A DNA stretch of 64,000 bases from Prorocentrum cordatum (GCA_963575745.1 CAUYUJ010016282.1:1544872-1608871); one strand, 5' to 3'. Counted from the stretch's first letter, positions 35,561-47,295 are shown. The notes: a model not told the origin generated them from the letters alone. Numbers and translations: made by a program.

Positions 35561-36160
35561 GTCTTGCCCACGACGCGTGCATTTCTGGAATGGGAGTGGC
35601 GCAGACGAAGTGGGGGGAGCCGAGGGTTTAGCAGGTGGGGAGGCTGGCGGAGCGTTCCAGATTCAGACATGCTGGTCTTGGGGGGCCACCGCGAGCGAGC
35701 TTTGGGCGCGGCTGCCCCGGGCCCTTTCTCGGACCCTGTTACAGCGATCGGGGTGGCCACTTCGGGGCGCGAGCTCTGGGAGGAGGACCCGGGTTTTCAA
35801 GACGTTCCGAGTACGTGGGCCCAGGAGTTTTTGCGAACGTGTCTACAGCGGGAGGTTTCGGAGGCTCGAACCGATTCATGTAATAGAGTGTCGTGCTTCT
35901 CTGTGGTGCCTGAGACGCATCTGTAACGGTAAGTCGCGGATGGGTCGAGCCACCAGGGCCTTCGTGCTAGGCGACAACCTCAGTGCCATTTTGGCTCACT
36001 CGAAGGGTCGCGTTACCAGCCGGCAGCTTCTCACCCTGTGCAGAAGGCGGCGTGCGCTCCAGCTGGGGCGGCGGCTCGTTGCCGCTGAACGCTGGATCCC
36101 GTCGGAGCTCAACCCTGCAGACACCGCCAGCAGGGTGTTCGAGCGGAAGCGGCCTGCGAA
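35560..36160 (+). pseudogene. RNase H-like remnant of the DIRS-like element
   Basis: VIECRASLWCLRRI (about 35875) corresponds to the core-helix ExRAxLWAxRR motif. FVLGDNLSAILAHSKGR (35961) carries the active-site Asp of the GDN motif. ERWIPSELNPADTASR (36089) is the conserved end (RWIPSExNPAD). Spacing fits the RNase H of DIRS-like polyproteins, which removes element RNA after copying. The first third (35575-35870) is hard to read because frames alternate. Confidence 0.6.
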
Positions 36161-36189
36161 GGGAGCGGAAGTTAACGCCCAGCCCCTTG

Positions 36190-36966
36190 GCGCTGGTGGA
36201 GGCGGCGCCTAAGATGCGGCGAGTGGCGCCGCAGGATGCAGCCCTGCCGAGCCCGCGGCCTTCCGCCCGCCGCCTGGCCTCGGCGCCCCGCCCAGGCCCT
36301 CGCCAGAGGGGGCCGGGCCCTTTGGCGGCAGCCGAGCGACCGCGGGATTGGCAGCTGATCCAATCGCTCGCGGCGCGGAGGGCACGCTCTGCCGAGCTGG
36401 GCCGCTGGCAGACGCGCTTCGCCGAGGGGCTCGAGTCTGAGAGGGGCTGTGACCGAGGGCGCCTACAAGCGGTGCGCGGAGCACGTGAAGAGGTTACGGG
36501 AGCACAGCGGGATCGACAGGTGGGCCGACCTGGCCGACGAGGACCTGGACGCGCTGATCGTCGCCCCCTTCGAGGAGATGTTCTTGTAGGTTCGCGAGCT
36601 GCAGTGGGCGACCCACTACGTCGAGAAGTGGCGAGCAGCGGGCGACGCGCCAGGGCGTGGACCTTCGGCTACAGCGACCTGGCCCAGGTGTTCCGCCACG
36701 CCGCCGTGGCCCTGGGCGTGGGCGACCTGGCGCTGTGCTCCATGAGGCGCACAGGGCCGTCGTGGGACGCGGCTGTGGGCCGCAGGACGCTGGCCGAAGT
36801 TCAGAAGGGAAGTCGGCGGAGATCCCATCGAAGCGTCACGAGGTACGAGAAGGCCGGTCAGGTCCCGAAGGATTTTCTTCCAGCTACAGCCGGACGTGAG
36901 GAGGAAAATGCAGCAGTGCGAAGACAGCATACAGCTGGTGTTCAGCGGGGCCGCGCGAGGCATTAA
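36190..36966 (+). pseudogene. Tyrosine recombinase remnant of the DIRS-like element
   Basis: An N-terminal helical part reads VTEGAYKRCAEHVKRLREH then RWADLADEDLDALIVAPFEE (36452-36580), ending at TAG. The C-terminal catalytic part reads LALCSMRRTGPSWDAAVG, RRTLAEVQKGSRRRSHRSV and TRYEKAGQ (36729-36865). These fit the family pattern LRHxGxSxD, RsLxEVxxRGRW and RYEKxGR, with the nucleophilic Tyr in RYEK; the usual His of LRHxG is not there, so the site is damaged. The stop at 36964 is followed in the same frame by the methyltransferase-like segment. Confidence 0.6.
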
Positions 36967-36984
36967 GGATGCTTGACCTTTCTC

Positions 36985-37650
36985 TTCAGGGGCGCGGCTC
37001 GGGTGCCCAGGTCGTTCAAACGTCTCGGGCACGAAGCCGAAGTCTGCGATGTCAAGTACGGGCCTGATTTTGACATAACCAAGTCGGTGGCCTTGGGAGC
37101 CTCGTCGAGGAAGATCAGAACAGTTTTTTTTTCAGCTGTGTAATGTTGGCACCGCCGTGTGCTACTTTCAGTATCGCGTGACGTCCAGCACTCCGATCGG
37201 CTGAACACCCTTGGGGGCTCCCAGACAGCAATCACCCGCACTTAGTTGACGCCGATGTAAGTTTGAAAGCTACGTTGAAGATGATCCGACTGTGGTGGAG
37301 GCGTCGGCAACCTCTTGCCTTTGAAAATCCGCAGACCAGACTTCTCTGGAAGCTGCCAGAGGTGACCGAGTTGATGTCGAGTAGAAACAGCTGTGTGGTG
37401 GTCACACATATGTGCCACTGGGGGGGGGGCTTGTAGAAAAAACACTACCGTGTGGTTCGTTTTTCCGACAAGGCCCTTTGCGAAGTTGGAGGTCTCCGAT
37501 GTCGGCCCCGAGGTTGTGTTTGCAGTCGGGCGAACAAGCCCCATGTGGGACTCAGCGGGGAAGTCCCGAATGGGCCCTGGCGGACGCTTTTGGCACAGGC
37601 GTGCCGTCGGAAGTTCGCCTCCTATCTCGCCTCCACATTCGACGACCAGC
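36985..37650 (+). pseudogene. Methyltransferase-like segment of the DIRS-like element
   Basis: Frame 1 reads GAARVPRSFKRLGHEAEVCD then KYGPDFDI, like an SAM-binding motif I with the following acidic residue. Frame 3 then reads MLAPPCATFSIA-stop-RPALRSAEHPWGLP (37143-37220), with a PPC box like the catalytic motif of C5-cytosine methyltransferases; PLAFENPQTRLLWKLPEV (37314), with an ENP box; and, after a G run at 37421, CRPRGCVCSRANKPHVGLSG. Order and spacing fit a Dcm-like fold. The substrate is unknown and the copy is dead (TGA, frame changes). DIRS elements classically carry a Dam-like domain, so a PPC type would be a variant. Confidence 0.5.
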
Positions 37651-37816
37651 TTAAATACAATCGCTTACGCAGGTCGCAAAATTTGGGTTTGGGTGGAGCT
37701 GGCCAGCTTTGGGTTTGAGTCTGCCCTCGCGCTCCTTATCTCGGCCGCAATCGGCCTGCCACCTCGCGTTCGTCAGACAAAAGTTTTCCCTTGCCCCAGC
37801 CAAGAAAAGGATATCA

Positions 37817-37905
37817 TGTTTGCGCGAGCGTGGTAATGATTTGATATCTTGGCGATTCTGGCGTTCCGAAACTTTCACGATCTGCATCGTAAGCGTGTGT
37901 GCTCA
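37817..37905 (+). repeat. Right flanking direct repeat of the DIRS-like element
   Basis: Partner of 31851-31940. It is followed immediately by GCTCAAGCTCGTCCTGCA (37901-37918), which also occurs at 32106-32123 inside the left end. Confidence 0.7.
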
Positions 37906-37918
37906 AGCTCGTCCTGCA

Positions 37919-39228
37919 CCCACCATCCATCCCCCATCAGCCCCCAGCTTTTTTCTGTTTCTCTCTCTCTCTCTCTCATCGCGCTCCATCTGGGCCTCGT
38001 CAGGGGTGGTCTAGTGCACTGGAGGCCGCAGGGGCCTCCATGAAAACCCCCGGGACCTTACGGCATGGACACCTCTGGCAACGCACCCGATTTCTCTGAG
38101 CCCACTCGGCGGGCGCACCGCGGAGACATCCCCAGCGGCAGCGCGACTGCGCTGGGATGTGTTGGCGCCGGCCGTCGGCTGGAAGAAAAGTCTGCCAGTG
38201 CTTGCGGGGTGGATGACTCGAGGCTCGAGGATGGACAAAGAAGGATTGAGGGTCGAGGATGGACCGAGGATGGATGAATCAGGCGTCCAGGGGCAAGATT
38301 CGGGATCTCTGGTCAGAAACGACTCAGGCTGAAAAGTCGGCCTTAGGAACGGGTACGAACCTCCAGGATCCCTGGATTGAAACGACATCCAGACATCGGA
38401 TGTTTGGGTACAGTTGACACGCGTGCCACGTGACGCCCAAGGGTTCTTCGTGCTGGGCCCCCCCACCTTGGAATCCTCATCGTCTCGGGCATTTCCACAG
38501 GGCATCGGGCCCTCGGCGAGGGGGCTCGCGCTCTCGACCCGCGTTTCAGGCGGCCATGCCCTAGCCTAACTTTCGCGCCATTGCGCACCACACATCAGCG
38601 TCCAGTCCACATCGAAACGGGAGGAGTCCATCGGCGTTCCGCGCCCGCCCTGCCGTTGGTCCCGACTGCGGAAGGCACAGCGTATGATTCCTGAACCTTC
38701 GAGGGTCCGCGCGGATTTCTCAGGCCGGCGCTGGAACCCCTCCGCCCTCGACAATGGACGATAGCCGAAGATCAAAATAACAACACAGACATACAGTCGA
38801 TGTTTGTGCAGCTCTTTTCTTCGATGATCGTTCGAGCCAGTCTCGCTTCGCTGGTCGGTGTCGGCCTGCCCTTTCCGATTCGTGGCCTCCCCGATTCGCT
38901 TGGCCGGTTCGTGCCCCGTCTCGGTCTGGTTCGGGAAGCAGGTTCGGTCAGGTTCCGAATCGAAATCGAAGCCGGTTCGGTTTGGGTTCGGGTCGGTTCG
39001 CGTTGAAAAAACAATGGGTTCACGACGGTTCAGCTTCGTTCGGTTCGGGCGAGTCAGTTCGATTCCAGAACCATCCTGGTAGATTTTCGGCGGTCCGCTC
39101 GGATTTCAAGGTCGGCGCTGGAGCCCTCTGGCAGCGCCTCTGGCGCTCTACGCGCGCCAGAGACGGAGGTTCAGCGCCGACCCAAGAATTTCGCGCGGGC
39201 CTCCGAGAGTTTGTGGGTGTGGTGCTCT
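37919..39228. other. Unassigned with small repeats
   Basis: Short CT run at 37964-37978. 38215-38275 repeats GAGGATGGA words. 38840-39060 is a loose GGTTCG/GGTTCGG repeat. The phrase GTCCGCGCGGATTTCTCAGG (38706) recurs diverged at 39091. No gene. Confidence 0.4.
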
Positions 39229-40559
<1,331 letters not shown>

Positions 40560-41230
40560 TCTGTGAGACAGCCTCAAGGCCATCTTTAACCATCTGGGCC
40601 TACCTTGTGCCATCTCTGAGGCGATCTTGGGATATCCCAGGCAATATGGAAGGCATCTTGGCCAAAAAACTCCCCATGATGTGCTTGGATATCCAAAACG
40701 AATGCATACTTTTTGCACTTCCTGGCACTATCTGGGAACTCGTGTGGGCGCCTTGGGAGCTGTCTGGGAGCCTGCTGGAGCCTCTTGGTAGGCAGTTTTG
40801 AAGCGTCGTGGGTGCCGTTTTGGGCCCTCTGTTGGGCCTCTTGGGGCTTATTGGGGGCCTCTTTTGGGCAGCTTGGGGGTTTCTTGGAGCCTTTTGGGGA
40901 TCTCTTCGGGCAGAGGGTCGGATCTTCGATTCGTGTTCTCCCTCTTGGCCTCTCGTGGAGCCTCCTTGGGGTGATCGTTGGCCGTCGTGGGCCCCTCTTT
41001 GGGCCGCCTTGGGACCCTCTTGGGCCGTCATGGGACCCTCGTAAGAGCGTCTTGGGCAGTTTGGGGACAGTCTACGGGACCTCTTGGGCAGTCTTGGAGC
41101 GTCGGAAGCTCAAGGAGACGATAACCCCCAACACCATGAAACAGCTGAACCATTTATTGTTGCCTTTCGGAGGGCTCTTGGAGCGCCTCGAAGGCATCTT
41201 GGGGCGGCTGTGAGCCATCGTAGCTCCAGA
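40560..41230 (+). repeat. CTTGGGGCC minisatellite, long copy
   Basis: Plus-orientation array of CTTGGGGCCTCTTGG / GCCATCTTGGGA words, the longest of the family in the window, with a less regular centre at 40670-40740. Confidence 0.7.
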
Positions 41231-42214
41231 GTCTCCAGGGGTGCGCCAAGAGCCCATATACCCCCCCCCCTTTAGCTTAACCGAGATTTTGGACCCTGGG
41301 GGGGGGAAAGGGGAAGGGGAACGGCCAATCATTTCACGCCTTCTGACCCCCTGCAAGCGGGGGTCGGCGGATAATAACCCTGCGCTGTTTTCAGCAGTCT
41401 CGCATATCGGGTGCATCTTTGGGAGGTTCCGAGGCCACTTGGAATCATCTTGAGGGGTAATGGGGCTTCCTGAACGCTATTATTGAACTCATATTGGGTC
41501 TTATTGAGCGATCCTGTGCCACCTAAAGAAAGCTGCCTTGGACTGTCTGAGGTCATCTTGGAGGCATCTTTGGCCAACAGGAACCCTTTGACGCGTCGCG
41601 CCCACCCCCGTCCAGACTCAGGGGGTAGGTAGCACCCGAGTCTCAGCATGTCGCCTAGGAGTGCCACGCATGTGCGCCACGGGTTCAGGTGCACCAGGTA
41701 GGGGCCTTAGGCGGAGCTCCCTATGGGGACACGAAGCGTGTGACGGGTGTGCCGAAACGGGTGCGGTGGTGCCATGCTTGCGTTGCCATTGGGGCTTTAG
41801 GCAGAGCTCCCCATGGGGCCACGACGTGCAAGGGGTGTGCCGAAATGGACATGAGGAGGGCAGAAGGACGGGTGGGAGGAGGGAAGGGGGGCAGCAGGAG
41901 GAGGAGGATGAGGAGTAGGAGGAGGACCAGTGTAAACACAAGAGTCATCAACGATGTTGCAATTAACCCTCCCTCCAAACTCCCACTTCATAGGCCCCTG
42001 CAACGGTTTATTCCCATTAAGGGACCTGCGTCGTTGGAAGACAACCGTTTAAAGATCCTGAAGCATGCCAACACATTGTTCGCGGGATCTCAACGCCACG
42101 GGTCAACCTGACTGCTGCGTCTTGACGATCTGGAATCGTGCCAGAACGCAATTGTTTGGACTTCAACACCGCGAATCAACATAACTGGTGCGCCCGCATA
42201 ATCCAGAATCCTTC
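41231..42214. other. Unassigned; one internal duplication
   Basis: GGGGCCTTAGGCGGAGCTCC at 41701 recurs as GGGGCTTTAGGCAGAGCTCC at 41799, each followed about 30 bp later by GGTGTGCCGAAA: a diverged tandem duplication of about 98 bp. GGA-rich at 41875-41930. No gene. Confidence 0.45.
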
Positions 42215-42475
42215 CAACCTGTGAAACCCTCGCAACTGTTTAAAACGAGTGTGTGCGGCGCTAATGCGAGAACCACATTTTGAAGAGGAACCGCCCTCAA
42301 TCCGTGAATGTCTTACAAATGATTACATCGAATGTGCGCGGCGCTAAAGCGAGATCCACATTTCGAAAAGGGACCGCCCTCAATCCGTGAAGGTCTTACA
42401 CCTGTTTACATCGAATGTGCGCGGCGCTAAAGCGAGAGCCACATTTTGAAAACGACCCGCCCTCCATCTGTGAAC
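42215..42475 (+). repeat. Tandem repeat of about 82 bp, locus 2
   Basis: Three units with TGCGCGGCGCTAAAGCGAGA at 42336 and 42418 and a variant at 42253, each followed by CCACATTTTGAAAA and CCGCCCTCAATCCGTGAA. Same family as the units at 10370-10800, but better conserved. Confidence 0.75.
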
Positions 42476-43164
42476 CTATTGTCACTTTCTTGAGCGTCAG
42501 AGTCACAGGTGGTTAAACAAATCCCAGGCAAAACGCCCGACCCGCCCCAAAAACTGGCCTTGGGGTGCGGCAGGGAGAGGTTGTTTAGAAGGAAGCGAAA
42601 CGGACGCTTCTTGAGGCCCTGCCTGGAGGTGATCGGCCTGGGCCGCTTAGCCTCGCGTCGCACGCGTGCCGGCTAGGGCCAAGCGCGGGGCTCGCAGGCT
42701 TCTTGAGGCCATGTCCTGCGTGACTCAGGAGGGGAAAAAACACACAGAGACACAATGAATCTGCGATCCCCAGGAAAGTATGGGAAAATATGGGAAGTGG
42801 GGGGGAAGACAGAAACCCAGAAAATATAGAAGAATATGGGGAATCTTTTTAATTGTGTGTATTTATTTGTGTCTCCCAGTTTCCCTTTAGTGACGGCGGC
42901 GCGCGCGCCCCGGGCCGGCGCGCGCTAGCCGCGCGGTCTTGGTTCCTTATAGCCTTCGACCGTCGGCGCGCGGAGTGCGGAGAGCACTGCCGTGGGGCGC
43001 GGGCCCCTGCGCCGGGCGGCTGCCCCATGCGCTCCCGCGCGTCGCTCTCGTGCAGTCGCCGCCGGCATGTCCACGCAATGAGTTCGTGGGAGCCTCGAGA
43101 CGGGGGTCAATGCAAACGGGGGTCAGCCAGGGCGCCAGATCCTGCAGGATCCTGCGAAGGCCCC
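42476..43164. other. No supportable gene
   Basis: AT-rich island at 42725-42880 (GGGAAAATATGGGAAG words) followed by GC-rich sequence. Nothing recognisable. Confidence 0.35.
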
Positions 43165-43320
43165 CTCTGGCTGACCCGGGTTAGGGAGCCGCTCGAGGCC
43201 GCGAGGCGGCCGCGCCTATTGGCTGACCCGGGTCTGCGAAGACCTGCGTTGCAGTTTTTTTTTTCCTGCATTGCAGTTTTTGGTTTCCTGCTGACCCGGG
43301 TCTGGATTGACCCGGGTCAG
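43165..43320. repeat. Cluster of palindromic GACCCGGGTC sites
   Basis: TGACCCGGGT occurs at 43171, 43223, 43291 and 43308. The last reads TTGACCCGGGTCAG and is nearly a perfect 14-bp palindrome. Two T runs within TTGCAGTTTTT lie between them. Could be protein-binding sites or relics of a small repeat; no gene is attached. Confidence 0.55.
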
Positions 43321-43554
43321 AAGACCCCCGAGTTCGTGGGGGCTCGCCGCACGGGCGCACGCAGACTCTTGAGGGTGTCGTGGGCGCTGGAGAAATCACG
43401 GGGCGCTGAGCTGCATGCGTTATGCTTTGTGAGTGCGGGAGCAGGCACGGAGAGTACTCGTGCACCACGGCGCGCCGATTCTGGCTGATTTGGTCCACCA
43501 CCCACGGTGCCCGCTTGAAGCTTCTCCACGATTCATTTTAAAGTCGCGCTTTGG

Positions 43555-44572
43555 CGGGGGACTTTGTCATAAGTTCTGCAGGAGTCGCACTCTCGCGTGG
43601 GACGCCCTCGCAATTTATTCAGACGCCGCGCCTTGGACACTCAGGAGTCACGCTCTCGTTCCTGCTTCTCTCACGATGTAGTCGGGATTCGCGCTATCGC
43701 TCGAGCGCTCCTCACGACTCACGCAGCACTCGCGCTTCAGCAACACGCCTTCTCGACCTACGTTCGGGCGCGCCTGCCCGTTGAAGTTATAATATACCCG
43801 CCGGATGGTCCTGTCTAGATCGGACACGTGTTTTCTGCTCCTAGCCCCCATCATGCCAATTCCGTGTTCCATCCTTCTTCTCTTCCCTTGTTTAGGGGCA
43901 GCACGAATTTGCGCGGCGCAGGGTTTGCGATCAGGGGCGACGCGGGGTGGTATCGAGGGTCTGGGATAGACGTGTTGAATGGCACGCGAGCAAATAAGAG
44001 CGAAACAAATGATTGTTGGATTCTCATGTCTAAAGAATCGCTATTACTGATTTCCCTTGCGCGGTCACCGTTTGATATTTTTAACTAAAGTGCTCTTTCC
44101 GGGGCTCGCCCCTTGTATTTTCTGCATGGGAACGTGAGGTGCCACCATACAAGGCCCTGGACCCCCGCAGTTTATTCCCACATCGCGCTGTCGCGGGGGA
44201 TGTTGTCACAATGTATACATGAATCGCGCTCTCGCGTGGGACGCCCTCGCAATTTATTTAGACGCTGTGCCCTCGACACTCAGGAATCACGCTCTCGCTG
44301 TCTATTGTTTGACGATTTGTTGTAGGCACCGCGCTATCGCTGGAGATGTCCTCGCGATCCATGCAGGACGCACGCTTCAGCAACCCGCCTGCCCTTTGCC
44401 CTTTTCCTTCCATCCGTCCTCTCTTCCCCTGTCTTAGGGGCTACGTGAAATACAAGTTGAAGGTCAGAAATATATACCCATAGTGGGGGTACGATCGAAG
44501 ACGAAGAGGGCGGGTATCGGGGGTTTGGGGGATCGACGTGTTGAATTGCGCCCGAGCGGATACGAGTAAACA
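43555..44572 (+). repeat. Two diverged copies of a 0.4-kb repeat
   Basis: Copy 1 (43555-44005) and copy 2 (44165-44572) share, in order, CTCTCGCGTGGGACGCCCTC (43592 and 44230), GACACTCAGGA, CGCGCTATCGCT, CGCTTCAGCAAC, CTTAGGGGC-like and GACGTGTTGAAT (43970 and 44534). No conserved open frame. Confidence 0.7.
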
Positions 44573-44574
44573 TC

Positions 44575-44725
44575 ATGAATATGAGTGTTGTTGTTGCTGC
44601 TGTTGGTGATGATGATGCTGATGTTAATCCGATGACCCAGATTAGGATGATGATGCTGGTGAAGCTCGCGACGAGGATGAGCAAGGCTACTATGTGGATG
44701 ATGACGATGACGATAACGACGAAGA
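44575..44725 (+). repeat. Short degenerate GAT array
   Basis: GATGATGATGCTGATG words in plus orientation, directly after the second 0.4-kb repeat copy. Confidence 0.75.
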
Positions 44726-45029
44726 GGGGAGGGAGGAGGAAGGGTTGGATTAATGAAGTGAGGACGCGGGGCGTTACTTATCTAATGCGAGGGCCCAACG
44801 CAACAGGATGGTTAGGAACGAATGCAAAGTGATCGCGTGACCGCTCATAATCCAGAATGTTCCGCCACGTGCGCTTTGTTTTCCCCAGTCAGGCTTGCCT
44901 GGAGGGTTCTTATTTGGTTACGAAGAATTGTGTCTCAGCGTGCTACAATGCCCGTTCCCTAGACATTCCCCGGGTTCATCGGATTCCTTGGGTTCCCCGC
45001 CCCCGGTGCCTCGGGGGGCTACTTTGCGC

Positions 45030-45215
45030 CCGTTCCCTTGGCCCTTGTGATTCCCCTGGTTCCTCGGGCTCCCCAGGTTTCTCGGGTTCCTTGGTTCTTC
45101 GGGTTTCTCTGATTCCTCGGCATGCCAAGCAATGCCAAGCAGCGCCAAACGATGCCAAGCAATGATAATGAATGTCAAGCAATGCGAAGCAATGCCACGC
45201 AATGTGCCCAGCGAT
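45030..45215 (+). repeat. Ten-base periodic arrays
   Basis: 45030-45120 repeats TTCCTCGGGT-like words. 45121-45215 repeats ATGCCAAGCA-like words. The second is related to the AATGC pentamer array at 50190-50400. Confidence 0.65.
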
Positions 45216-45768
45216 GCGCCTATGCAATAGGCTTTTCCCTAAGTGGGGTCGCGCCGGGTTCATTTGACGACCGGGATGGTGGCTCGTGTGTGAATGTGTG
45301 TGCCCCCGCATTATTTCAGGTTGGTAGCCAGCCTAGGTGATGGGATGTGCACTGCCCAGGCGCAGTGATGGACGTCTCCCCGAATGGCAAGCATGGAGTT
45401 TGGAACAGAGAGCGCCCTGAACCGCCGACACCAAGAGGGCTGGTGATGTTCATACAATATCGGTGTTATGTATAACGTTTCCCTGGTTTTCGAGCTGTCT
45501 GCGTGACGTGCTGCATGCTCAGAGCGCGGCGCCTCCTTCGCCCTCCTTTGCTGCCGCTCTCGTTCTTTTCCTACACGTTCTGTGCGCAATTCGTCCCGTC
45601 GCGTCCCGCTGTTGCTGACCGACGCTTCGTGTCCCACGTCGCCGCCGTCGACGAGTATACGAGCTGCCCGGAAAGTCGCGGCTCGAGGCTGGCCGAGACG
45701 GAATTTGCGCGCCCACCGCTCCACGAGTTCCGTGGTCGGCTGGGCGATGCGGGCAGCACGCGCTGTGC

Positions 45769-46407
45769 ATGTCGTGCGACGACCCGCAGACCGACGAGGG
45801 CGGCCACTACGAGGTGCGCGTGGTGCTGCCGCCCGACTGTCCCGCGGCAGCGGCCCTCGAAGCATCGCGCCGGCGGCAGGAGGCAGGCAGCGGCCCGGAG
45901 GCCGTCCTGCCCAGGGGGCCCGCGCACATAAGCCTGCTGGACTTCCAGCTCTCCACGGGACGGCAGGAGCGGGCCTGCCTTGGCGGCCTGCGCGACGCCT
46001 GCGCCCGCGCATCGCCGCTGACCGCGGCGCTGCGCGTGGCGGGGCGCGCGGAGGCGAGGCGCGGCGGCAGGCAGGCAGCGGCCGCGGCGCACGCGCTGCC
46101 CGTGGCGCTGTCCGAGGCGGCGGAGGGGCTCCGCTGCGAGCTGCTGGACGGCCTGTCGCATCTCTCTGGGCGAGGGCCGCGGCGGCGGCTCCACGTCTCC
46201 GTCGGCAAGGGCGCTGCCCCGCCCGACGTCGAGAGCTGGGAAGGTCCCTGGGACGGGATCACGGTCCTGCGCTTCGAGAGTCGCCGCTCGCGCCGTTGCC
46301 TGGCCGTCTGGGACCTGCCATTCCTCGGCGCCGCGGCGGAGGCAGCGGCGCTTGCTCCCACGTCCTCGGACCACCCCGTGAGCGGCGAGGAGGCGCCAAG
46401 ACGCTGA
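45769..46407 (+). CDS. Putative 2H phosphoesterase-like protein
   Basis: A 212-codon frame from ATG to TGA. It contains two His-x-Ser motifs about 90 residues apart: PAHISLLDF (His53, Ser55) and RRLHVSVG (His142, Ser144). Paired HxS/T boxes at this spacing are the active-site signature of the 2H phosphoesterase superfamily (2'-5' RNA ligase, cyclic phosphodiesterase), enzymes acting on 2',3'-cyclic or 2'-5' phosphates. Between them lies a region (SPLTAALRV, EAAEGLRCELLDGL) that could form the expected helices. The frame stays open upstream to 45619 without another ATG (HALCMSCDD), so an upstream exon is possible. It is the best host-gene candidate in the window. The substrate cannot be told, and the assignment rests on two short motifs. 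Confidence 0.5.
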   Translation: MSCDDPQTDEGGHYEVRVVLPPDCPAAAALEASRRRQEAGSGPEAVLPRGPAHISLLDFQLSTGRQERACLGGLRDACARASPLTAALRVAGRAEARRGGRQAAAAAHALPVALSEAAEGLRCELLDGLSHLSGRGPRRRLHVSVGKGAAPPDVESWEGPWDGITVLRFESRRSRRCLAVWDLPFLGAAAEAAALAPTSSDHPVSGEEAPRR

Positions 46408-46884
46408 GGGTGGCGGCATGTGGCGCCCAAGGCCTGGCCTGGCCTGTAACTGGATTGCGCCGCCTCGGCGCCCAGGCCTGCGCCCTCGACGGGGGCAGTG
46501 GCGTCCGTGCGCCTCAGCGCGGCTTGCCTGCGGCGCCTCCCCTTTGGCAGGCGGCCCGCCCGCGACGCCAGCCCGCTGCGGCTCGGCGCAGCCCGCCCGC
46601 GGCGCCTGGCATGGCTCACGGTGCCGCGGCCCTCGTGGGCCCTCGTGGGGTGGCTGAAGGCGCTCGAGGCCGCCAATTGCCGTGCTGTGGTGCGCCAGGG
46701 GCGGCCTGGTGCGGCATGGCGTCGCCGACAGAGAAGCCCACGTCGGAGCAGCTGCTGGGAGACGCCCGCCTCCCTGCCCTACGCGCTGCAGGCAGCCTGC
46801 TGTGACCGAGGTGCGCTGCGACCACGCTGGGTGCGCGCCCCTCGCGAAAAGCTGGCACTGCCATCTCCGAGGGCTCCCACGAGG
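46408..46884. other. GC-rich, no supportable gene
   Basis: Long open frames in all phases, as expected for this composition. No motif recognised. It could hold 3' UTR or introns of the preceding gene. Confidence 0.3.
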
Positions 46885-47036
46885 GCGCGAAGTTATTCGC
46901 GCTTCGCGCTTCGCGGTCCTCGTTCTTTCTCCCCCCTCCTCCTCGTCCTCCTTTTCTCCCTTTGGGGGGGCGGCGCGAGGGCGCGAAGTTATTCGCGCTT
47001 CGCGCTTCGCGGAGCGCGAAGCGCGAAGTTGGGAGC
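46885..47036. repeat. GCGCGAAG direct and inverted repeats
   Basis: CGAAGTTATTCGCGCTTCGC occurs at about 46890 and again at 46984. The second copy is followed by its own reverse complement, giving 14-base perfect arms (TTCGCGCTTCGCGC and GCGCGAAGCGCGAA) around an 8-base loop. A strong hairpin. Confidence 0.7.
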
Positions 47037-47295
47037 CCTAGCATCTCCGAGGGCGGGGAGCACATCCATGCCCACGGCCTCGCGGTCTGGACCGCGGCCC
47101 CCCGCGGATACGGGGCGGCTCTGCGCGGATGCGCCCTGCGAAGTGCGCATCCAGCGGATCGCGTGCCCACGGGGTCGCGCTCCGTTCTCCAGGCCGTGAG
47201 GGAGGGCATGGATCTGGACGTGTCGTGGCCCGTGGCATTCCTGCCAGAAAGTCGGAACCACGTGGCGTGGCCGTGCTGGGCGAGAGTTGTGGTGG

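Larger units (their letters stand above)
31851..37905 (+). mobile_element. DIRS-like tyrosine-recombinase retroelement, decayed
   Basis: Segments in order: gag-like (32.1-34.1 kb), reverse transcriptase (34.3-35.6), RNase H (35.6-36.16), tyrosine recombinase (36.2-36.97), methyltransferase-like (36.98-37.65). Such elements copy RNA into DNA and integrate with a tyrosine recombinase rather than a DDE integrase; known DIRS elements also carry a methyltransferase domain. A diverged direct repeat (31851-31940 and 37817-37905) brackets the coding part. An 18-bp word at 32106-32123 also recurs at 37901-37918, a layout reminiscent of the split direct repeats of PAT/Ngaro elements. Frameshifts and stops in every domain show it is inactive. 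Confidence 0.7.

Noticed and set aside
35984-35997. CCATTTTGGCTCAC resembling the spliced leader
   Set aside because: It lies inside the RNase H-like coding segment (LSAILAHSKG) and is explained by it.
45582-46805. 407-codon frame overlapping the phosphoesterase candidate
   Set aside because: It is a shadow in another phase of the same GC-rich DNA, Arg/Ala/Pro-rich, and lacks the paired HxS motifs.
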